64,000 nt of DNA from an uncultured Solobacterium sp. (GTDB taxonomy: Bacteria; Bacillota_I; Bacilli_A; Erysipelotrichales; Erysipelotrichaceae), in NCBI GenBank assembly GCA_946415785.1, contig CAMKTV010000002.1, positions 16,093-80,092 of the forward strand. The letters are read 5' to 3'. The translations under genes were made by a program, and so were the position numbers. Each line of letters opens with the position of its first letter. Position 1 is the first letter of the stretch. Shown piece after piece: positions 8,294 to 16,525 of the stretch. The notes below the pieces were generated by a model. The model had not been told where the DNA came from and made no database searches. It saw only the letters and a program-made list of their open reading frames with translations.

Positions 8294-9652
8294 TTAATGC
8301 AAGAAGAAAGTTAAAATCCAAATAAATACTATTGAGCAAACACCCATTACTAGTGTCAACATTGTTTGTGTTTTGTAACCTTCTTCTGGTGTCATTTCAC
8401 CAAAGTTAGTTACAACCCAGAAGTATGAGTCATTCGCATGTGATACAGTCATTGCACCTGCACCAATAGCCATAACACATAATACAGCCATAACTGGACT
8501 ATCCATTCCAAGAGGTACAAGTAATGGTGCCATAATACCAGCAGTAGTAGTTATAGCAACTGTTGAAGAGCCTTGTGCTGATTTTAGAATAGCAGCAATT
8601 AAGAATGGGAAGAAAATACCAACTGATTGTAAAACATTAGCATTATCAGTAATAAATGTTACTAGACTTGTAGAAGAAATAACTTTTCCAAGTACTGAAC
8701 CTGCAGCTGTAACAAATAGGATTGGTCCAACTGTCTTTAATGTTTCATCAGTTAGTTTATATAACTTATCCATCATTTTTGAAGACATTAATAAGATAAT
8801 GCCAAATACAACACCAACAGCAAGGGCAATAATAGGTGTACCTAAGAACTTGCAAACGTTTAATAATGCACCACTAAATCCTGCCACATCAGCAATTGAT
8901 GATAATGCCATTAAAATAATAGGAACAACAATTGGTGCTAATGATAAGAATTTAGAAGGCAATTTGCCATATGAAGCAACTAATTCTTCATAAGATTGTA
9001 CTATTTCTTCATTAGATAATTCATCAGCTGATTTAACTTTCTTGCCAATAAATCTAGCAAAGAAATATGCGCCTACTAAAGCTGGAATAGATACTAATGC
9101 ACCAAGTCCCATAACAAGCAATAAGTTATTGCCAACGCCTAATGTATTAGCAGCAGCAATTGGCCCAGGTGTAGGTGGAATAAATACATGGGCAGTATAT
9201 AAACCAGCAGCAAGACACATTGTCATTGCAACAGAAGATACTCTTGTTTTCTTGACTAATGCTTTTCTGATAGGGTTTAATACAACAAAACCAGAATCAC
9301 AGAATACTGGAATGGCAACAACCCAACCCATAATTTCAATTGCAAGTTCAGGATGATTCTTTCCTACGATTCCAACAACAATATCAGCTAATGTTAATGC
9401 TGCACCCGTGGCTTCTAGGAAAGCACCAATCATTGCACCAAAAATAATTACGATACCAATGCTAGTGAAAGTTCCAGAAAAACCAGAACCAATAACAGTA
9501 GCGATATCGCCAAGTCCAATTCCTCCGATTAGTCCTAAAGCTAAGGATACTAACAAAATAGAAAGAAATGGATGGATCTTGAATTTTGAAATCATAACAA
9601 TCATCACAGCGATTGAAATTATGAAAACAAACAAGAAAGGTAAACCAGTCAT
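8294..9652 (-). CDS. GntP-family sugar-acid permease (probable D-glycerate or gluconate)
   Basis: A 452-residue inner-membrane permease with about 12 hydrophobic segments and GntP hallmarks: the PVFCDSGFVVLNPIRKAL region, HVFIPPTPGPIAAA, and near the end VSHANDSYFWVVTNFGEM. GntP proteins are proton symporters for gluconate and other sugar acids. Pairing with a glycerate kinase makes D-glycerate the most likely substrate, by inference. The start ATG follows AAGGAG, and this is the first gene of the pair. Confidence 0.9.
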   Translation of the reverse strand: MTGLPFLFVFIISIAVMIVMISKFKIHPFLSILLVSLALGLIGGIGLGDIATVIGSGFSGTFTSIGIVIIFGAMIGAFLEATGAALTLADIVVGIVGKNHPELAIEIMGWVVAIPVFCDSGFVVLNPIRKALVKKTRVSSVAMTMCLAAGLYTAHVFIPPTPGPIAAANTLGVGNNLLLVMGLGALVSIPALVGAYFFARFIGKKVKSADELSNEEIVQSYEELVASYGKLPSKFLSLAPIVVPIILMALSSIADVAGFSGALLNVCKFLGTPIIALAVGVVFGIILLMSSKMMDKLYKLTDETLKTVGPILFVTAAGSVLGKVISSTSLVTFITDNANVLQSVGIFFPFLIAAILKSAQGSSTVAITTTAGIMAPLLVPLGMDSPVMAVLCVMAIGAGAMTVSHANDSYFWVVTNFGEMTPEEGYKTQTMLTLVMGVCSIVFIWILTFFLH

Positions 9653-9793
9653 AATCTAATTCTCCTTATATTTATACGCTTATATGTCTTTATTATATGT
9701 TTTTTGATTAACAAATTATAAAGAGAATTTACATATTTACCTTTTTTTAGTTATTTTTGTTCAACATATTAAACATATTAAAAGTCCTCTTTT

Positions 9794-9823
9794 TGAACTG
9801 CCCCACAAAAGTGGGACAGTTCA
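9794..9823. repeat. Hairpin resembling an insertion-sequence end
   Basis: TGAACTGCCCCAC-aaaa-GTGGGACAGTTCA is a 13-bp stem with one mismatch. The TGAACTG...CAGTTCA pattern recurs at 63946-63974 and resembles termini of IS3-type elements. No transposase is next to it, and there is no clear T-tract for a terminator on either strand. Confidence 0.45.
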
Positions 9824-9843
9824 TTTCTAGGAACTTTATTTCT

Positions 9844-10067
9844 TTATACTAATATATCCTTTTTAAATATTGGCGTTTCCATTGGATCATCAAAAATGTC
9901 AAATGTGTCAATTTCAAATTCATAAGAGCCGTCATTATTTGTGAATCTTCTACTTCTTCATTAAAATTGGTGTTCTCTTTCATAAAAGAATCAAATGCAT
10001 CTTTCAAACACTTTGCATCATCCACTGAATAGCTTCTTACCAAAAGAGCTCCTATTTCACTTGCCAT
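9844..10067 (-). pseudogene. Small gene with probable frameshift, unknown function
   Basis: The frame starts MASEIGALLVRSYSVDDAKC and reads sensibly to EEVEDS near 9945. The following codons of that frame are poor, whereas another frame continues with TNNDGSYEFEIDTFDIFDD and ends KKDILV-stop at 9844. The acidic composition and idiomatic codons of that second stretch suggest one gene of about 74 codons broken by a one-base deletion. Its ATG overlaps the stop of the 49-residue gene upstream (TAATG), so they form a tiny operon. Function unknown. Confidence 0.5.
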
Positions 10068-10216
10068 TAATTGTTCTCTTTACAACTATATAATTCAATA
10101 AATCTTAAAAAATCTATATGTTCACTATCATTTTTATATGTTTCTATTATTGCTAGTGTTTCTTCTTTACTATATCCTTCTTCAAGTAGATTATTTAATA
10201 ATTCTTCGTCATTCAT
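10067..10216 (-). CDS. Small protein of unknown function (49 residues)
   Basis: An ATG at 10216-10214 opens a 49-codon frame: MNDEELLNNLLEEGYSKEET, continuing LAIIETYKNDSEHIDFLRFI and ending SCKENN. It is acidic and predicted helical, with no membrane segment. Its stop overlaps the next ATG by one base (TAATG), suggesting coupled translation with the broken gene downstream. I do not recognise the family; two overlapping tiny genes could be a toxin-antitoxin-like pair, but nothing in the sequence proves that. Confidence 0.5.
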   Translation of the reverse strand: MNDEELLNNLLEEGYSKEETLAIIETYKNDSEHIDFLRFIELYSCKENN

Positions 10217-10259
10217 GAATTTAATATATCAAATTTATATATTGTTTGAAGAATATGTT

Positions 10260-10895
10260 TTATCCTCTTATTTCTTTTACAATTGAAACTGCTTCTTTAA
10301 CTAACGACTCAATAACATCAAACTTTCCTTCGTTGATTAATTCTTTTTTTACCATCCAACTTCCACCACAGGCAATAATCTTATTATTAGCTAAATACTC
10401 TTTAATGTTTTTACTATTGATACCACCGGTTGGCATAAATTGAATATTATTGAATGGAGCAGATAAAGCTTTGATTGTAGCTAAGCCACCATAGTTTTCT
10501 GCAGGAAAAAATTTCAGAACTTTTAAATCATATTTTAGAGCCTTCATTACTTCTGTTGGTGTAACAACACCTGGAAATACGGGTATATTGTTTTCCTTAC
10601 AATATCTAACCAAATCATCATCAAAGCCAGGACTGACAATAAATTTTGCGCCAACATTAATTGCGTCTTTTGCTTGTTCAATATTTAATACTGTTCCTGC
10701 ACCAACTAACATGTCAGGATACGCTTCTACCATGAGACGAATAGCTTCTTTGGCAGCTGACGTTCTAAAGGTTACCTCTGCACAAGGTAAACCGCCATCA
10801 ACTAAAGCCTTCGCTAAAGGCAACGCGTCTTTTGAATCATCTAATACAACTACAGGTACTACTCCATATTTTCTTAATTCATCATTTATTGTCAT
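10260..10895 (-). CDS. eda: KDPG/KHG aldolase
   Basis: A 211-residue class I aldolase that cleaves 2-keto-3-deoxy-6-phosphogluconate to pyruvate and glyceraldehyde-3-phosphate. The family patterns are visible: GLPCAEVTFRTSAAKEAI with the catalytic Glu, VGAGTVLNIEQA, KFIVSPGFDDD with the Schiff-base-region Lys, VLKFFPAENYGG with the Schiff-base Lys, and QFMPTGGIN. Length is normal. The start overlaps the uxaC stop (4 bases), so it is the last gene of the hexuronate operon and carries out its final step. Confidence 0.95.
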   Translation of the reverse strand: MTINDELRKYGVVPVVVLDDSKDALPLAKALVDGGLPCAEVTFRTSAAKEAIRLMVEAYPDMLVGAGTVLNIEQAKDAINVGAKFIVSPGFDDDLVRYCKENNIPVFPGVVTPTEVMKALKYDLKVLKFFPAENYGGLATIKALSAPFNNIQFMPTGGINSKNIKEYLANNKIIACGGSWMVKKELINEGKFDVIESLVKEAVSIVKEIRG

Positions 10896-12304
10896 TGTTT
10901 TTCCTCCACATCGAAATTAAAATATGTATATGCATTGTTATAGGAAATGCCCTTAATGATTTTTTCTAAATATAATTCATCATTAGGATATTCGCCATTT
11001 TCAATCCATTCACCAACTAGGTTACATAGAATTCTTCTAAAATAATCGTGTCTTGCGTATGACAGAAAGCTTCTTGAATCTGTAAGCATACCTACAAAGT
11101 GAGCTAGCATACCCTCATTAGCCAATGATTTCATATGAGCTTCCATACCATCTTTGTGGTCATTAAACCACCAAGCTGCTCCATGTTGTAGTTTGGAAAC
11201 TGTTGGTCCTTCTTGAAAACAAGCGATAACTGTTTCAATTGCTGTATTATCTATTGGATTTAATGAATAGACAATCGTCTTTGGCAATTCATCTGTTTTA
11301 GCTAAAGCATTTAAGAATTTAGCCAACATAGAAATTTGTGCATTATCACCAATTGAATCGATTCCCGCATCAGGTCCTAGTTTTTTAAATAGTTTTTCAT
11401 TGTTATCACGAACAACACCATAATGTAATTGCACAACCCAATTATTCTTTGCATATTCTTTGCACATCTTAAGCAAAAATGCTGTTCTAAATTTATAAAT
11501 TTCATCTTGGCTTAAATCTTGATTATTTAAACGCTTGTGAAAGATTGTTTCTATTTCTTCTTCACTAGCTTCTTTATAAACAATTAAATCCATACCATGG
11601 TCAGATATTGAACAACCATTCTCATTAAAAAATTCTATACGTTTTTTTAGCGCTTCCATTAGACTAGCGAATGAATTAATATTTATCTCTGAAACTTTTG
11701 ATAATTTAGCAATATAATCTAAATAATCATTTCTATTAATAGACATTGACTTATCTGGTCTAAAAGCTGGCATTACTTTTACTTTGAAAGACTTGTCTTC
11801 TTTAATCAATTTATGCCAACACAAATCATCAATTGGATCATCAGTAGTACATAAATGTGTAACATTAGACATTTCTATCATCTTTCTTGCCGATAGTGTT
11901 TTTAATTTTTTGTTACACAATTCATATACTTCTTTTGCACTTTCATTATTTAACACGCCGTGATAATCAAAGAATTGTTGAAGTTCCAAATGTGTCCAAT
12001 GAAAAAGAGGATTGCCAATTGCCAAACTAATTGTTTCAGCCCACTTCATAAATTTTTCTTCGTCACTTGCGTCGCCAGTTATATATCTTTCTTCCACTCC
12101 ATGAGCCCTCATGATACGCCACTTATAATGGTCGCCTTTTAGCCATGCTTCAGTTATTGTTTGAAAGTGTACATCTTCATATATTTCTTTTGGACTTAAG
12201 TGGCAATGATAATCAATTATTGGCATTTGCTTAGCATAATCATGATATAAATGATTGGCTGTTTTACTATTTAAAAGAAAATCATCTCCCATAAATTGCT
12301 TCAT
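10892..12304 (-). CDS. uxaC: Uronate isomerase
   Basis: A 470-residue amidohydrolase-superfamily enzyme converting D-glucuronate to D-fructuronate and D-galacturonate to D-tagaturonate. The N-terminal metal motif IIDYHCHLSP (HxH) is present, with family stretches THLELQQFF, DDPIDDL, and LTDSRSFLSYARHDYFRRIL near the C-terminus. Full family length. It follows the mannonate oxidoreductase by two bases and overlaps eda, so it is the entry step of the operon. It lacks a signal peptide and acts in the cytoplasm. Confidence 0.96.
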   Translation of the reverse strand: MKQFMGDDFLLNSKTANHLYHDYAKQMPIIDYHCHLSPKEIYEDVHFQTITEAWLKGDHYKWRIMRAHGVEERYITGDASDEEKFMKWAETISLAIGNPLFHWTHLELQQFFDYHGVLNNESAKEVYELCNKKLKTLSARKMIEMSNVTHLCTTDDPIDDLCWHKLIKEDKSFKVKVMPAFRPDKSMSINRNDYLDYIAKLSKVSEININSFASLMEALKKRIEFFNENGCSISDHGMDLIVYKEASEEEIETIFHKRLNNQDLSQDEIYKFRTAFLLKMCKEYAKNNWVVQLHYGVVRDNNEKLFKKLGPDAGIDSIGDNAQISMLAKFLNALAKTDELPKTIVYSLNPIDNTAIETVIACFQEGPTVSKLQHGAAWWFNDHKDGMEAHMKSLANEGMLAHFVGMLTDSRSFLSYARHDYFRRILCNLVGEWIENGEYPNDELYLEKIIKGISYNNAYTYFNFDVEEKQ

Positions 12305-12306
12305 GT

Positions 12307-13158
12307 TTATACTCCTGAATAAGCAGAGAAACCACCATCAATTGGCAAAGTTACACCAGTTATAAATGAAGCTGCATCATTATTTAATAAGAATAGCACT
12401 GCTCCATTTAATTCTTCTTTCTCACCAAAGCGATTCATTGGAGTAGCATCAATTATCTTCTTAGTTCTTTGGGTTGGTGTGCCGTCTTCATTGAATAATA
12501 ATGCGGCATTTTGTTTTGTTGAAAAGAAACCAGGTGCAATCGCATTAACACGAATACCCACTTTAGAAAAATGTACGGCCAACCATTGTGTAAAGTTAGA
12601 AATAGCTGCCTTAGCTCCAGAGTAAGCAGGAATCTTTGTTAAAGGAGTAAAAGCATTCATTGAACTAATATTCAAGATGTTGCACCCTTTCTTGCCAATC
12701 ATCTGTTTTACAAACGCTTGTGTTGGTAATAATGTACCGATGAAATTTAAATTGAACACAAATTCAACACCACTCTTATCTAAATCAAAGAAACTCTTTG
12801 TATCATCTTCAATATCGCCTAATTCAAAGTATTCTTTATCAGTTGTAGCACGTTGATTATTGCCACCAGCACCATTGATTAAGATGTCACAAGAACCTAA
12901 ATCTTTTAAAACTTCATTAGCAACTTTCTCACACGCTTCTTTATCTAATACATTACAAGCATAGGCTTTTGCGCATCCGCCTTCATTGACAATTTCCTTC
13001 GCAAATTCGTTTGCTGCATCAAAGTTTAAATCTAATAAAGCCACTTTTGCACCAGCATTAGCTAATACTTTCGCAAACTCAGAACACAAAACTCCTCCAG
13101 CTCCCGTTACAACTGCTACCTTACCTGTTAAATCAGTATTTAATACATTTTTATTCAT
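12307..13158 (-). CDS. uxuB: D-mannonate oxidoreductase (fructuronate reductase), SDR type
   Basis: A 283-residue short-chain dehydrogenase: Rossmann motif TGAGGVLCSEF near residues 19-29, NGAGG around 95, and the Ser-Tyr-Lys triad with Y-S-G-A-K in IPAYSGAKAAISNF. In this context it reduces D-fructuronate to D-mannonate with NAD(P)H. Low-GC Firmicutes commonly use this SDR form in place of the unrelated long-chain UxuB, so the symbol reflects function rather than homology to the E. coli enzyme. Placed between uxuA and uxaC with short gaps. Confidence 0.88.
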   Translation of the reverse strand: MNKNVLNTDLTGKVAVVTGAGGVLCSEFAKVLANAGAKVALLDLNFDAANEFAKEIVNEGGCAKAYACNVLDKEACEKVANEVLKDLGSCDILINGAGGNNQRATTDKEYFELGDIEDDTKSFFDLDKSGVEFVFNLNFIGTLLPTQAFVKQMIGKKGCNILNISSMNAFTPLTKIPAYSGAKAAISNFTQWLAVHFSKVGIRVNAIAPGFFSTKQNAALLFNEDGTPTQRTKKIIDATPMNRFGEKEELNGAVLFLLNNDAASFITGVTLPIDGGFSAYSGV

Positions 13159-13167
13159 CTTTATTTC

Positions 13168-14253
13168 CTACTTTCTTTTATCATTCTTTTCAATTGCTTC
13201 CCATAAACCATTTATATAAGTTGCGCCAAGTGCTCTATCATATAATCCATACCCTGGCATGGCGACTTCATTCCAAATCATACGACCATGATCTGGTCTA
13301 ATTGGACCATCAAAGCCGATATCATAAAGAGCTTTTACTATCTCATACATATCAAACGACCCATCACTTGATAAATGTGCTGCTTCTTCAAAATTTGTAG
13401 GTGAATGGAATTTTAAGTTTCTGACATGGGCAAAATGAATACGTCCTTTTAATGAACGAATCATGTCTGGTAAGTCATTATTTAAATTTGTGCCATAACT
13501 GCCTGAGCAAAATGTTACGCCATTATGTACATCATCAACAGCATCCATTAAACGTTTGATATTTTCTTTATTAATGATAATTCTTGGTAAACCAAAAACG
13601 CTCCATGCGGGATCATCGGGATGAATAGCCATTTTAATATCATACTCATTACATACTGGCATAATCTTTTTTAAGAAATAAACTAAATTCGCAAATAATT
13701 TCTCATTATCAATATCTTTATATAATTCAAACAACTCTTTAACTTTAGCCATTCTTTCAGGCTCCCAACCCGGCATAATCGTTCCATTCATATCTGAAGA
13801 AATACTTTCAAACATCTTTTCAGGAACTAAACTATCGACAGCTTCTTGAGTATAAGCTAAAACAGTAGAGCCGTCTTCTCTTTTTCTAGCTAATTCAGTG
13901 CGTGTCCAATCAAATACTGGCATAAAGTTATAGCATACCAAATGAATATCTTCTTTGCCAAGATTTCTTAAACATTCAATATAGGTATCAATATCTTTAT
14001 CTCTATCCTTTGAGCCTGTTTTGATAGCGTCTGATACATTGACGCTTTCTATACCTTCAATCTTTAAACCAGCGCCTTCTACTTCATCTTTTAAAGCTTT
14101 GATTTCTTCTCTTGTCCAAAGCTGCCCTGGTTGTTTATCATATAGTGTCGTAATGACACCTTTAACACCAGGAATTTGTCTAATTTGTTCAAGAGTTACT
14201 GTATCATGTTTTGAGCCATACCAACGAAGTGTCATTTTCATATTGTTTACCAT
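13168..14253 (-). CDS. uxuA: D-mannonate dehydratase
   Basis: A 361-residue TIM-barrel enzyme that dehydrates D-mannonate to 2-keto-3-deoxygluconate, using Mn/Fe. Family stretches are MKMTLRWYGSKHDTVTLEQI at the start, IHPDDPAWSVFGLPRII, FCSGSYG, RIHFAHVRN and the GPIRPDHGRMIW end motif. First gene of the leftward hexuronate operon uxuA-uxuB-uxaC-eda, facing an AraC regulator across an 87-bp gap. The KDG kinase needed for the next step is not in this window. Translation may start at the second Met (MKMTL...), four codons in. Confidence 0.96.
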   Translation of the reverse strand: MVNNMKMTLRWYGSKHDTVTLEQIRQIPGVKGVITTLYDKQPGQLWTREEIKALKDEVEGAGLKIEGIESVNVSDAIKTGSKDRDKDIDTYIECLRNLGKEDIHLVCYNFMPVFDWTRTELARKREDGSTVLAYTQEAVDSLVPEKMFESISSDMNGTIMPGWEPERMAKVKELFELYKDIDNEKLFANLVYFLKKIMPVCNEYDIKMAIHPDDPAWSVFGLPRIIINKENIKRLMDAVDDVHNGVTFCSGSYGTNLNNDLPDMIRSLKGRIHFAHVRNLKFHSPTNFEEAAHLSSDGSFDMYEIVKALYDIGFDGPIRPDHGRMIWNEVAMPGYGLYDRALGATYINGLWEAIEKNDKRK

Positions 14254-14299
14254 CCTTATATTTTAATTATGAATTGAAAGTAACTTTCTTTACATTGTG

Positions 14300-14334
14300 C
14301 ATTTTGCGAAATATATTGCAAATATTGCTATAAT
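14300..14334 (+). promoter_or_regulatory. Promoter and inverted repeat in the uxuA/araC-type intergenic region
   Basis: An extended -10 (TGCTATAAT, TATAAT at 14329-14334) lies just upstream of the regulator. Immediately before it, TTTGCgaaatatattGCAAA (14303-14322) is an inverted repeat that could be a regulator site. The -10 is only six bases from the ATG at 14341. Confidence 0.5.
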
Positions 14335-14340
14335 GTAAAT

Positions 14341-15216
14341 ATGAGGCAAAAACTGCGTTCGGAGTTTTTAAGAAGACAAACAATGTCCAATGATGACTTT
14401 GAAGTTTTTTATTACAGCGATTCTCATTTTCAAAATGTAGCTATACATAATCACAACTATTATGAATTCTATTTTCCTGTTAAAGGATACATTGAAATGG
14501 AAATTCATAAATATAAGACCTCTCTTAAATTAGGAGATGTTGTCATTGTTCCACCAAATACAATGCATCGTGCTTTAACCAAAAATAATGATAAATCTTA
14601 TTGTCGTTATGTTTTTTGGATTTCAAAAAAATATTTTAATCAAATATGTCAAAGAATAAATAAAAAAATTGCCATTGTTGAAAACACCATCAAGAAACAA
14701 CAATATATTTATCATTTTTCGGAAAACGAATACGCAATGATCCAAACAAAATTATTGCGTTTATTATCAGAAGTTAGAAATGATCGCTATGAAAAAGAAA
14801 TCTTTATCGATATCTGCATCCAAGATTTATTGCTTACATTAAATCGTCTATTCTATGAGCATGAACATTTACATCCTTTAAACAACAACACCTATTTATT
14901 TGATCAAATCATAAATTATATTGATACGCATTTAGATGAACAATTATCGTTAGATAAATTAAGTGAGATATTTTATATTTCAAAATATTATATAGCTCAT
15001 TTATTTAAAGAACATATTGGAATGTCTATTCATAAATACATCACAAAAAGAAGATTAGAAAATTGTGTTTATGGTATAAATAATGGGCAATCTATTCGTG
15101 ATGTTTATCAAGATTTTGGCTTTAATGATTATTCTTCATTTTTTAGAGCCTTTAAAAAGGAATATTCGATGTCACCAAAAGAATATCAAATTAATATATT
15201 ACATAAAACAATTTAA
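14341..15216 (+). CDS. AraC-family regulator of hexuronate genes (inferred)
   Basis: A 291-residue regulator with an N-terminal cupin-like sensor (HNHNYYEFYFPVKG, VVIVPPNTMH) and a C-terminal pair of HTH motifs (LSLDKLSEIFYISKYYIAHLF; SIRDVYQDFGFNDYSSFFRA, then KEYSMSPKEY). It is divergent from uxuA and likely controls that operon in response to a uronate; this is inferred from position. A later ATG at 14383 would give a 277-residue protein, but the MRQKLRSEFLRRQ start matches what I recall of related regulators, and so I keep 14341, which implies a nearly leaderless message. Confidence 0.87.
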   Translation: MRQKLRSEFLRRQTMSNDDFEVFYYSDSHFQNVAIHNHNYYEFYFPVKGYIEMEIHKYKTSLKLGDVVIVPPNTMHRALTKNNDKSYCRYVFWISKKYFNQICQRINKKIAIVENTIKKQQYIYHFSENEYAMIQTKLLRLLSEVRNDRYEKEIFIDICIQDLLLTLNRLFYEHEHLHPLNNNTYLFDQIINYIDTHLDEQLSLDKLSEIFYISKYYIAHLFKEHIGMSIHKYITKRRLENCVYGINNGQSIRDVYQDFGFNDYSSFFRAFKKEYSMSPKEYQINILHKTI

Positions 15217-15217
15217 A

Positions 15218-15241
15218 AAGGACAAAGATCGTTTGCCCTTA
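15218..15241. terminator. Terminator between convergent genes
   Basis: AAGGACAAA-gatcg-TTTGCCCTT forms a 9-bp stem with one mismatch between the convergent AraC-type and GH1 genes. A-rich and T-rich flanks allow termination from both sides. Confidence 0.5.
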
Positions 15242-15244
15242 TCT

Positions 15245-16516
15245 TTATTTATTATAAGAACCTAAATAATATAAACTCTTTTTGGCGGTTCTTTCCATGC
15301 TTGTTCTATCTACAGCAACTAAACCAAATTTTTGTGAATAGCCTTTTTGCCATTCAAAATTATCCATCAAACTCCAATAGAAATAACCATTTATTTTGAT
15401 TCCTTCATTAAGACATTTCTTAATTCCTTCAATGGCTTTATTGATAAAATTTACTCTTCTTTCATCATCATCAATTGCTACACCATTTTCAGTAACAATG
15501 ATTACTCCTTTATATTCTTCATTGATTTTTCTTATCACATTGCCCAAAGCTTCTGGATAATATTCATAATTCATCTGTGTTAATTCAGCATCTTCAGGAG
15601 CGGGTAATTGTCCATTTTCTCCATATAATGTTCTTGTATAATTTTGAACGCCTAAGAAATCATCATCTTTTATATAAGGAAGATAATGAGAGAATTCTTC
15701 ATTCCATGCTTCTTTAATATATTTTTCGCCGCCGCCCACATCTTGTAGATCATGTAAAGATAATGTAAGTCCAACTTTAATATTTGGATATAATTTCTTT
15801 ATTTCTTCTCTTGCGGCTAAATGAGCTTTAATGACTATTTCATCATCATTTAAATCTCTAGATGATACAAATATTTTTGGATCAGGTGTACCAAATATTT
15901 GTGCATTTTCCATAGCTGCATATTTCATGTTTTCCATCATCTTTTCAAAATTCATGCCAACTTGCACTGTTCCATCAGCTTTCTTTGCGGCTTGTTCAGC
16001 CATTAGTTTAAAGCGTTTAGAAATAGCGGCTAATTGTAAGCCCATATTTGCTTCATTGATTGTACAAACAAATTCTAATTTAGATCCTAATTTATCAATC
16101 ACATAAGAAACATATCTTCTAAAATATTCAACAGTACTAACACTTGTCCAACCACCCTTTTTAATAAGCCATGCAGGTGATGTAAAATGCATAAGCGTAA
16201 CTATTGGTTTAACATTATAGCTAAGACAAGTATTAATTACATCTTCATAATGATTGATTTCATTTTCATCAAATAAGCCCTCTTCAGGTTCGATTCTTGC
16301 CCATTCAATAGAGAAACGATAGGCATTAAGACCTGCATCTGCCATCATTTTTATATCTTCTTTGTATCGATTATAATGATCACACGCAATACCACTTGGT
16401 TCAGCAAAACTTGTATGTGGCATATTTTCTTGTAGCCAATAATCACTATGAATATTGTTTCCTTCAACTTGATGAGCGGCAGTGGCCGCACCTATCATAA
16501 AATCTTTCGCAATCAT
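15245..16516 (-). CDS. Glycoside hydrolase family 1 (beta-glycosidase)
   Basis: A 423-residue cytoplasmic retaining beta-glycosidase. The GH1 N-terminal signature is MIGAATAAHQVEGN; the acid/base Glu is E155 in TINEAN (usually T[FL]NEP, so Pro is replaced by Ala); the nucleophile is the Glu of VIIVTENGVAIDDD near residue 340; YFYWSLMDNFEW and YSQKFGLVAVD follow. It has no phospho-site signature that I can assign, and the partner importer is a cation symporter, so non-phosphorylated substrates are likely. Last gene of the glycoside operon. Confidence 0.92.
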   Translation of the reverse strand: MIAKDFMIGAATAAHQVEGNNIHSDYWLQENMPHTSFAEPSGIACDHYNRYKEDIKMMADAGLNAYRFSIEWARIEPEEGLFDENEINHYEDVINTCLSYNVKPIVTLMHFTSPAWLIKKGGWTSVSTVEYFRRYVSYVIDKLGSKLEFVCTINEANMGLQLAAISKRFKLMAEQAAKKADGTVQVGMNFEKMMENMKYAAMENAQIFGTPDPKIFVSSRDLNDDEIVIKAHLAAREEIKKLYPNIKVGLTLSLHDLQDVGGGEKYIKEAWNEEFSHYLPYIKDDDFLGVQNYTRTLYGENGQLPAPEDAELTQMNYEYYPEALGNVIRKINEEYKGVIIVTENGVAIDDDERRVNFINKAIEGIKKCLNEGIKINGYFYWSLMDNFEWQKGYSQKFGLVAVDRTSMERTAKKSLYYLGSYNK

Positions 16517-16525
16517 TCTTTCCCC

